From CAZRKC01 sp964600665 (GTDB taxonomy: Bacteria; Bacillota; SLNR01): a DNA stretch of 21,007 bases. The notes below the pieces were generated by a model. The model worked only from the letters and a program-made list of their open reading frames with translations. It was not told where the DNA came from and ran no database searches. Below, piece by piece: positions 8,063 to 14,173 of this stretch. Each line of letters starts with the position of its first letter. Positions within the stretch are counted from its first letter, which is position 1. Made by a program: the position numbers and the translations under genes. The stretch lies in assembly GCA_964600665.1 (NCBI GenBank), contig CAZRKC010000039.1:1-21007 (forward strand), given 5' to 3'.

Positions 8063-9166
8063 ATGGAGATTCGTTTAGCACCTAATCGGTATGTTCGAGA
8101 ATCAGGGGTGATTCAAAAAGCTGGATCCTATTTAAACCATCTTGGTAAGAAAACAATGCTCGTCGGGGGAAAAACCGCGTTATCAATTGCGGGTGATGTC
8201 ATTAAAGCGAGCCTGGAACGTGAAGGCGTCGAGGTATTGGGCCCTACATGGTATGGAGGAGAATGCTCGTGGGAGAATATCGATCATTTGGCTGACCTGC
8301 TGCATGCAGCACAGGTCGATTATGTGATTGGTATTGGGGGAGGAAAGGCAATCGATACAGTCAAAGGTGCAGCATTCAAGCTCAACCTGACGGTCGCAAC
8401 AGTGCCGACCATCGCAGCGACATGCGCAGCGTGGACACCTCTTTCCATTATTTATAGTCAGGAAGGTCATTATCTGGATTCATCGCGGAAATCGCAGCAA
8501 CCCAGCTGGATCTTGGCGGACTCCGATATTATTGGGCAGGCACCTTGTCGTTATCTGGTGTCGGGTATGGGGGATACATTGGCAAAATGGTATGAAACCG
8601 ATGTAGCTGTGAAAAAAGCAGGGTACAATGCAGCGACGATGTCGGCACACAGCCTGTCGTTGCTGTGTAAAAAGATGATTCAAGACTACGGCCCTGATGC
8701 CATGGCCAGCTGTACGGCAAAAAATCCATCAGATTCTTTGGATCAGATTATTGATGCCATCATTGCTGTCAGTGGTATGGTTAGCGATTTAGGTGGGGAC
8801 AGCTGTGCTTCAGCAGCCGCGCACCCGATTGCCGCTGGACTGACATTGATCGATGAGGTTCACCAACGATATCATGGAGAAGTGGTTGCTTTCGGTGTTT
8901 TGGGGCAGTTGATGCTGGAAGGGAAAGAATATGAGGTGGTGGATGATTATTTATCCATTGCTACCAAGTTGGATCTTCCTATGACACTTTCCCAGTTGGG
9001 GTTGCCCCAAATCTCAGCGGATATGCTGAAAAAAGTTTCTGAGAAGGCAGTGCAGGCAAGAAACATGTGTAATATTCCATTCCCGGTCACAGCGAATATG
9101 GTGGCGGAGGCTATCATGAAAGCAGATGGAGCGGGGAAAGCATATATTCAAGGGAAACAGGGGTGA
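8063..9166 (+). CDS. Iron-containing alcohol dehydrogenase, glycerol-dehydrogenase-like
   Basis: A 367-residue member of the group III metal-dependent alcohol dehydrogenase / GldA family, which oxidises or reduces small alcohols and aldehydes or ketones with NAD(P). The nucleotide-binding motif GGGKAIDTVK is at 92-101 and the family block VATVPTIAATCAAWTP at 111-126. The metal ligands appear as Asp171 (SGMGDTLAKWYE), His254 (AAAHPIAAGL) and His271 (HGEVVAFG), all present, so the enzyme should be active. AAAGGAGGGAG lies just upstream of the ATG. The gene overlaps the HisC-like aminotransferase by four bases (GTGA), so both products probably work in one pathway. Substrate is not evident: glycerol is one option, but the linked aminotransferase suggests an amino-alcohol or oxo-acid derived substrate. 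Confidence 0.9.
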   Translation: MEIRLAPNRYVRESGVIQKAGSYLNHLGKKTMLVGGKTALSIAGDVIKASLEREGVEVLGPTWYGGECSWENIDHLADLLHAAQVDYVIGIGGGKAIDTVKGAAFKLNLTVATVPTIAATCAAWTPLSIIYSQEGHYLDSSRKSQQPSWILADSDIIGQAPCRYLVSGMGDTLAKWYETDVAVKKAGYNAATMSAHSLSLLCKKMIQDYGPDAMASCTAKNPSDSLDQIIDAIIAVSGMVSDLGGDSCASAAAHPIAAGLTLIDEVHQRYHGEVVAFGVLGQLMLEGKEYEVVDDYLSIATKLDLPMTLSQLGLPQISADMLKKVSEKAVQARNMCNIPFPVTANMVAEAIMKADGAGKAYIQGKQG

Positions 9167-10293
9167 CCAGTTTGTACCCAACGGATGATTTGATCAAAAA
9201 GGGGCTCCGCAGTTTAGAGCCGTACAAGGCAGGTCTGCCGGATATGGCAATTCCGGATCTGAAGAATTATCTGGGTTTGAATCAAGTCGAGAAAATGTCA
9301 TTCAATGAAAGCCCTTTCGGACCGTCCCCCGATGCCATTCGGGCGATGAAAGATGCATTAACGGAGCTTCATCTTTATCATGATGTGGATGAATGTGGTC
9401 TCAGAGGCAAACTCAGCACCATCCATGGGGTTGCACCGGAACAGATCCTGATGGGAAATGGTGCAGACGAAATTGCACAGATGACGGCAATGGCCTTTTT
9501 ATCTGAGGGGGACGAAGCGATTATCCCTCAACCCACATACATCCAGTATGAAGTATCCACTTTAACGATGGGAGCAACTCCCGTTTTTGTCCCGGTCAAA
9601 GATTTCCAGATCGATCTAAACGGAATACTCCAAGCCATCACACCCAAAACAAAGCTGATCTATTTATGTAATCCCAATAACCCCACCGGGACATTAGTCG
9701 CGGGAGACGATTTGGCAGCATTTGTTGAAGCACTGCCTCCGTCAGTGGTTTTGTTCATCGATGAAGCATATCACGACTATGTTACAGATCCAGCATACAG
9801 GCCCAGTACGGAGTTCCTCTCGCAAAACAAGTTGGTTATGGGTGTGCGTACTTTTTCCAAGATTCACGGATTGGCTGCTGCCCGTGTTGGCTATGCCATC
9901 GGTCCCGAACCATTGATTCACACTGTGGCAAGAACGCGGATGCAAGTGAATGTCAATTACATGGGGCTTTGCGGCGCGTCTGCCAGTGTTGACGACCATG
10001 CTCACCGGCAATGGGTTCAAGCACAGGTTGAAAAAGGGAAACAGGACTTGTATGACACATTCAACCGCATGCATTTAGCGTATGTTCCCTCACAAGGTAA
10101 CTTCATCTTTCTGAATACCGGTGTTGACAGCCGCATTTTGGTTCCGGCATTGGCTGAGAGAGGGGTCGTGGTGCGTCCGGGTCATCTTTTTGGGTATCCG
10201 TCATACGTTCGAATGACGGTGGGCACTGACGAGCAAAACAGGCGATTCACCAATGAATTGGCAGGATTCTTGGCTAAAAACGCGAACATTTAA
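9163..10293 (+). CDS. HisC-like class I/II PLP aminotransferase
   Basis: A 376-residue pyridoxal-phosphate enzyme of fold type I resembling histidinol-phosphate aminotransferase. Seen: substrate-side NESPFGPSP (48-56), GNGADE (98-103), NPNNPTG (170-176), Asp200 in FIDEAY, the PLP lysine Lys233 in RTFSKIHGLAAARVGYAIG, and a C-terminal arginine block VVVRPGHLFGYPSYVRMTVGT. The start GTG at 9163 overlaps the dehydrogenase stop. There is no his operon nearby, so a histidine role should not be assumed; related enzymes act on aromatic amino acids, amino-alcohol phosphates and other substrates. The direct coupling to an alcohol dehydrogenase suggests transamination and carbonyl reduction in one route (inference). 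A TTG at 9172 is an alternative start. Confidence 0.87.
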   Translation: MTSLYPTDDLIKKGLRSLEPYKAGLPDMAIPDLKNYLGLNQVEKMSFNESPFGPSPDAIRAMKDALTELHLYHDVDECGLRGKLSTIHGVAPEQILMGNGADEIAQMTAMAFLSEGDEAIIPQPTYIQYEVSTLTMGATPVFVPVKDFQIDLNGILQAITPKTKLIYLCNPNNPTGTLVAGDDLAAFVEALPPSVVLFIDEAYHDYVTDPAYRPSTEFLSQNKLVMGVRTFSKIHGLAAARVGYAIGPEPLIHTVARTRMQVNVNYMGLCGASASVDDHAHRQWVQAQVEKGKQDLYDTFNRMHLAYVPSQGNFIFLNTGVDSRILVPALAERGVVVRPGHLFGYPSYVRMTVGTDEQNRRFTNELAGFLAKNANI

Positions 10294-10320
10294 ATAACCG
10301 GTTTATTTACAGATTACCCG

Positions 10321-10349
10321 CGCCGGCTGATTAAGCCGGCGTTTCTGTT
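10321..10349 (+). terminator. Hairpin between the aminotransferase and the selenoprotein gene
   Basis: Inverted repeat CGCCGGCT (10321-10328) and AGCCGGCG (10334-10341) with loop GATTA, followed by TTTCTGTT. The stem is strong but the T tract is interrupted, so termination may be incomplete. A weaker AT-rich palindrome around CCGG sits just before it near 10290-10310. Only 23 bases separate this element from the next ATG. Confidence 0.75.
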
Positions 10350-10372
10350 AGCCCGGCAAGGGGGTGACATGA

Positions 10373-10804
10373 ATGGATAAGACAAAACGAACGGTTATCC
10401 TTGGCATCGTTCTTCTCGTCGTCGCTGCGATCCTCATATATCCAAGAATCCGACCCAAAGTCAATGGTGAGTTTTCCGTAACACCGGATCCCATTGGCGC
10501 CATGGCGGCAGCTGTCGCCAGCGACAAGCCTATTTTCATGGAATTCTATCAGGACGGCTGAGGACCTTGCATATCGATGATACCGGTGGTATCTTCTTTG
10601 AAAAGCCGTTTTGGACAAGATGTCGCGTTCATTATTGTGGATGTAAAGACCGCTGATGGTCGGGAACTCGCCCGGGATCAACGAATTTTCTACACACCGA
10701 CGATATTGCTTATGGATGGGGATGGATTGGTCAAAGAGCGAATTGAAGGATCGGCTGAAGAAAGTGCTCTGGCAGATGCGTTAACCTTGCTGTTACAGCC
10801 ATAA
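10373..10804 (+). CDS. Membrane-anchored thioredoxin-like selenoprotein (UGA = Sec63)
   Basis: A 143-residue protein if the in-frame TGA at 10559-10561 is read as selenocysteine. Residues 1-6 are basic and 7-23 form a membrane anchor, placing the thioredoxin domain outside the cell. The fold starts at KPIFMEFYQDG and the redox site reads Sec63-Gly-Pro-Cys66, exactly where other family members have WCGPC. The same frame continues through VAFIIVDVKTADG, the cis-proline motif YTPTILLMDGDG (Pro109) and ends with TAA at 10802-10804. No frameshift is needed. A SECIS-like hairpin follows the TGA (10575-10596). ATG 10373 is preceded by AAGGGGG. The ccdA start lies 15 bases downstream, suggesting co-transcription and an electron supply from CcdA. 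The alternative is a nonsense-interrupted pseudogene, but the exact position of the TGA and the hairpin argue strongly for Sec. Confidence 0.92.
10575..10596 (+). promoter_or_regulatory. Bacterial SECIS element
   Basis: Within the coding sequence, GATACC (10579-10584) pairs perfectly with GGTATC (10588-10593) around a GGU apical loop (10585-10587). Below a T-T mismatch, two more pairs (G10576-C10596 and A10577-T10595) can form. The loop begins 24 bases after the TGA. Bacterial SECIS elements typically have a small apical loop with a G in its first two positions at roughly 16-37 bases from the UGA, and this fits on both counts. It would recruit SelB with Sec-tRNA. Confidence 0.82.
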
Positions 10805-10819
10805 GGGGGGCGATGGGCC

Positions 10820-11500
10820 TTGTCGGCATGGATCGATGCGATTGTGAAATTAATGGAACAAGGCGGCATTCTGATCCTGGCGCTGGCGTACCTGTTGGGC
10901 GTGATCACCAGCTTGAGTCCCTGTACCTTATCAGTGCTGCCGGTTTTGGTGGGTTATATCGGAGGCAGTCGGGGGTTGACCCGTGGCAAAGGGCTGATGC
11001 TTTCTGTGGCGTTTGTCCTGGGCATGTCGATCACACTATCGATATTGGGGCTGTTGGCTTCGGTGTTTGGACAGGTTTTTGACTCTTTGGGGAGTGGCTG
11101 GTATTATGTGCTGGCAGCAGTGGCTATCGTGATGGGTTTAAACTTGCTGGATGTGATCCACATTCAATTCCCAACGCTTAAGCGGATGCCGACGGGGTCA
11201 GCATCCATTTGGGGACTCATTTTCATGGGCATGGCATTTGGACTGGTCATGTCCCCTTGTACAGCCCCTGTATTAGCGGTGCTTTTAACCTTCGCGGCAG
11301 CCCGGGGAAACCCGGCAGAAAGTATGATGTTGTTGTTTTTATACGGGTTCGGGCATGGGTTGATCCTGATTCTGGCCGGAACCTTCACCGCTGTCATCAA
11401 GAATTTACCTGCGTTGCGCCAACGGACATCCTTGATCAATCGGGTTAGCGGTGTGCTGTTGATTATGGCTGGTTTGTATCTGCTCACATTGACATGGTGA
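10820..11500 (+). CDS. ccdA: CcdA/DsbD-type transmembrane thiol electron transporter
   Basis: A 226-residue membrane protein with about six hydrophobic segments. It carries the two redox cysteines of the family, Cys35 in LSPCTLSVLPVLVGYIGG and Cys147 in MSPCTAPVLAVLLTFAA, on two pseudo-symmetric halves. CcdA takes electrons from cytoplasmic thioredoxin and passes them through the membrane to an outside-facing thioredoxin-like partner, for cytochrome c maturation, spore-coat or other extracytoplasmic thiol reduction. The partner here is almost certainly the selenoprotein encoded immediately upstream. The start is a TTG at 10820, with AAGGGGGG (10803-10810) 9 bases ahead; an out-of-frame ATG at 10813 should not be used. 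Length is normal for the short CcdA form. Confidence 0.94.
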   Translation: MSAWIDAIVKLMEQGGILILALAYLLGVITSLSPCTLSVLPVLVGYIGGSRGLTRGKGLMLSVAFVLGMSITLSILGLLASVFGQVFDSLGSGWYYVLAAVAIVMGLNLLDVIHIQFPTLKRMPTGSASIWGLIFMGMAFGLVMSPCTAPVLAVLLTFAAARGNPAESMMLLFLYGFGHGLILILAGTFTAVIKNLPALRQRTSLINRVSGVLLIMAGLYLLTLTW

Positions 11501-11590
11501 AACCATTTGTTAAAGCTTTCGTTCGACACGCGGTGGTCCATGGATTTCTGTCGAACTGGCATCACGGGTGTTTGGAGGGGAGGAATATAA

Positions 11591-13009
11591 ATGGGGAGTG
11601 ATAGTTGCAACCGTCCGGATTTGAAGCGGGTGCGGATTGTTACCGAGAAGAAAACCATTGAGGCAGATGTTGTCTTTGATGGACATGACATTTTGGTTCC
11701 ATTGACCAGCCTGGAAGAAATCCTTGAGCATCGCTTCATCTTGGACAACGGTGCTGGTACGATATCTATTCAACCACTAACCAGCAATCGCCACGGGTTG
11801 GACATGGTTCCCGGGATCGACGAGATTTTGAAAGCCGTCGACATGCACCTTAGTTTGTTGACGAATGTAAGTGCAGATATTTTCAGTAACCCCGAGGTGG
11901 GTGATCAAGAATATTTCGCATCGACTATGCTGGCCGATATCCTCCGGGATGCTGGATTTTCGGTCCGACATGGACTCGAAGGCGTCAAGCCGCTGACCGG
12001 TGAAAAAGTTCAGCTGAAAACGGCATTTAAAGCGACGATGGAAGGAAGCTGCCCTGGTCCGACCTTAGCTTTTATGCTGGAATATGATGCACTACCCATG
12101 GGCCATGGTTGCGGACACAACCTGATTGCTGTTTCAGGGTTAGCGGCAGCATTAGGATTGGCGGGAATCATGGACCGGCTGCCCGGTCAGTTGGTGGTCC
12201 TGGGTACTCCGGCTGAAGAGGGTGGCGTTCTGGGTGGAAAGATTCCGCTGTTACACGGTGGCCATTTCAACGGGATCGACATTGCCATGATCACCCATGG
12301 CGGAGATCGCTGGGATACGGGATCGCCGTGGCTGGCCGTGAAAAGTGCTACGTTTACTTATAAAGGGATCCCGGCGCATGCAGCAGCTGCTCCCCACCAG
12401 GGACGCAGTGCCCTCGATGCGCTGGTATTGGCATATCAGGGGATCGAGATGCTACGGGAACATGTCAGACAGGGAACCCGGATTCATGGAATTATCCGCA
12501 AAGGAGGTGCCGCTTCCAATATTGTTCCTGAAGAAGCGGTGGCGACCTATTCCGTTCGTTCACTGGACAACGCCTATCTCCTCGAACTCATGGAGCGGAT
12601 TGAGCAGGTGGCAAAGGGTGCAGCCATGGCGTGCGGTTGTACGGTGGATATCCAGTGGGGGTATGGGTATCGCTCACCGGTGAATGTTCCGACGCTTGAC
12701 GAAATGGTGTTGGGATTGGCAGATGATTTAGGTGCCGCTCCCATCAAATCGTGGACAGCGCTTGCATCATCGGATCTGGGCAATGTAGGGGAAATGCTAC
12801 CAACGGTGAACCTCTGGTTTGCTGCGGCTCCTCTCGGAATTGAACTGCATACTCAGGAATTTATGGAAGCAGCTGGTTCACCGGCAGGGCTTCAAGCCGC
12901 CATCTTAGCTGGGAAGGTCCTGGCAGCTTCGGCAGCAAGACTCATGAGTCATCCAGATGAAGTGACCAAAATCAAGATTCAGTTTGAAGAGCTCAAAAAT
13001 AAGAAATGA
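11591..13009 (+). CDS. M20-family amidohydrolase with an N-terminal stalk-like domain
   Basis: A 472-residue metallopeptidase of the M20 / AbgB-like amidohydrolase group, which cleave N-acyl or aminobenzoyl amino acids and small dipeptides. The catalytic part (about residues 75-455) shows EYDALPMGHGCGHNLIA with Cys174 and His176, the acidic pair in GTPAEEGGVLGGK (Glu209, Glu210), His236 in MITHGGDR and a final IELHTQEFMEAA. The dimerisation lid lies around 248-370. Unusually, residues 12-63 precede the normal start of the family and read like a copper amine oxidase N-terminal (stalk) domain: VRIVTEKKTIEADVVFDG, then DILVPLTSLEEIL. No signal peptide is seen. ATG 11591 has GGAGGGGAGG just upstream. 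The C45 gene follows closely, so they likely form an operon. Substrate unknown. Confidence 0.88.
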   Translation: MGSDSCNRPDLKRVRIVTEKKTIEADVVFDGHDILVPLTSLEEILEHRFILDNGAGTISIQPLTSNRHGLDMVPGIDEILKAVDMHLSLLTNVSADIFSNPEVGDQEYFASTMLADILRDAGFSVRHGLEGVKPLTGEKVQLKTAFKATMEGSCPGPTLAFMLEYDALPMGHGCGHNLIAVSGLAAALGLAGIMDRLPGQLVVLGTPAEEGGVLGGKIPLLHGGHFNGIDIAMITHGGDRWDTGSPWLAVKSATFTYKGIPAHAAAAPHQGRSALDALVLAYQGIEMLREHVRQGTRIHGIIRKGGAASNIVPEEAVATYSVRSLDNAYLLELMERIEQVAKGAAMACGCTVDIQWGYGYRSPVNVPTLDEMVLGLADDLGAAPIKSWTALASSDLGNVGEMLPTVNLWFAAAPLGIELHTQEFMEAAGSPAGLQAAILAGKVLAASAARLMSHPDEVTKIKIQFEELKNKK

Positions 13010-13020
13010 GGGGGAGATCA

Positions 13021-14094
13021 ATGAGCAACGACAGATTCCAGGTGATTACCGCCTCCGGTACTCCGTATGAAATCGGTTATACCCATGGCCGGGAAGCGGC
13101 TGCAAAAATTGCTGTCAGCATTGAAACGTACCGGAATATGTTTAAAGTGTATGCCAAGGTTGATTGGGATGATGCGCTTCAGATCGCTTTGACTTACATG
13201 CCATTCATTGAGAAGTATGACCCCGACTTAATGGAAGAGATTCGGGGTGTTTCAGATGGCTCCGGATTTCCGCTGCCAGAGATTCTCGCACTCAATGCTC
13301 GAAGCGAGATTGCCCTCACTGATAAAATGCTACAGGGATGCACTTCATTCGCATTGACACCCGAAGCCACCGGTAACGAGACCTTTCTTGGACAGAACTG
13401 GGATTGGAAAGGATCTCAGCGCCAGTCCATCATCATCTTACGGATCCTGCAGAAGAATAAGCCGAATATCATGATGGTAACTGAAGCCGGGATTATCGGA
13501 AAAATTGGTTTTAATGATGCAGGAATCGGTGTGTGTCTGAACGCATTGGTTGCTGACCAGAACTGGCCAGGGACTCCACTGCACATCATTCTTCGCGGCA
13601 TACTGAACAGTGAGATTCTTTCCGATGCGATTGCTGCAGTTGGTCGGACTCAAATTGCATCTGCAGCCAATTTTATGATTTGTCATCGAGATGGTGAAGC
13701 CATTGATATCGAAGCGGCACCGGCTGACTTTGATGTTTTAACACCGGATCGAGGGATGTTGGTTCACACTAATCATTTCACGAGTATGCGATTGACCGGT
13801 TTTAAGGACTTAGGTAAAATTGCATTTATCGAATCACCCATTCGGTTAGCCAGAGCAAAAAAGCTTTTTGAAGCAAAGCGGGGCAGGATTGGATTATCTG
13901 AGATTCAATCGGTATTACGCGACCATTTCAATCGACCGAAGTCCATTTGTCGGCATGAAGATATGCGGGACGAACCCGGCAGACGCTCTGAAACGGTATT
14001 CTCTGTCATAATGGATCTGAATGCGCAAAAACTGCATCTGACGGATGGGCCTCCCTGTGAAACTGAATACGACGAGTTGAAAGCAGACTTCTAA
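13021..14094 (+). CDS. C45-family acyltransferase/hydrolase (penicillin acyltransferase-like)
   Basis: A 357-residue Ntn-hydrolase of the peptidase C45 group, related to acyl-CoA:6-aminopenicillanate acyltransferase. The first part carries GTPYEIGYTHG, typical of the family. The predicted nucleophile is Cys107 in LQGCTSFAL, exposed by self-cleavage before it. GQNWDWK (125-130) and the later NFMICHRDGEAIDIEAAP and HTNHF motifs complete the Ntn fold. Such proteins hydrolyse or transfer amide-linked acyl groups; antibiotic synthesis should not be inferred from the name. The start ATG 13021 has AGGGGGAG a few bases upstream; an in-frame ATG at 13006 that overlaps the M20 stop (ATGA) is a possible alternative adding five residues. 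Its neighbour is another amide-bond hydrolase, suggesting stepwise processing of an N-acylated compound. Confidence 0.88.
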   Translation: MSNDRFQVITASGTPYEIGYTHGREAAAKIAVSIETYRNMFKVYAKVDWDDALQIALTYMPFIEKYDPDLMEEIRGVSDGSGFPLPEILALNARSEIALTDKMLQGCTSFALTPEATGNETFLGQNWDWKGSQRQSIIILRILQKNKPNIMMVTEAGIIGKIGFNDAGIGVCLNALVADQNWPGTPLHIILRGILNSEILSDAIAAVGRTQIASAANFMICHRDGEAIDIEAAPADFDVLTPDRGMLVHTNHFTSMRLTGFKDLGKIAFIESPIRLARAKKLFEAKRGRIGLSEIQSVLRDHFNRPKSICRHEDMRDEPGRRSETVFSVIMDLNAQKLHLTDGPPCETEYDELKADF

Positions 14095-14173
14095 AGCCTG
14101 ATCATGACAAATGATCGATTCGCACCACCAGACCGACTCTATTCGCAGAAACCATCGTGAAAGGAAGATCACT

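Noticed and set aside
10373..10561. A stand-alone 62-residue protein ending at the TGA
   Set aside because: It stops exactly at the redox motif, and the rest of the thioredoxin domain continues in the same frame with a SECIS-like hairpin.
10331..10681. A 116-codon minus-strand frame opposite the selenoprotein
   Set aside because: It has no domain, no ribosome binding site, and runs opposite a clearly coding thioredoxin frame and through a terminator hairpin.
10577..10804. A separate 75-residue protein starting at ATG 10577
   Set aside because: It has no ribosome binding site, and this ATG is an internal Met of the thioredoxin-like domain.
11518..11560. Inverted repeat GTTCGAC / GTCGAAC between ccdA and the M20 gene
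   Set aside because: Seven pairs with a loop of over 20 bases and no T tract is too weak to call a terminator.
11498..11590. Possible second Sec codon: the ccdA TGA is followed by about 29 open codons
   Set aside because: The extension has no conserved character, no SECIS-like hairpin at the right distance, and CcdA is already full length.
11164..11748. A 194-codon minus-strand frame opposite ccdA and the M20 gene
   Set aside because: Its sequence is low-complexity shadow of membrane and peptidase coding frames on the plus strand, with no recognisable domain.
14100..14116. GATCAT-GACAA-ATGATC hairpin between the C45 gene and comEC
   Set aside because: It is short and AT-rich with no T run, so a terminator or regulatory role is not supported.
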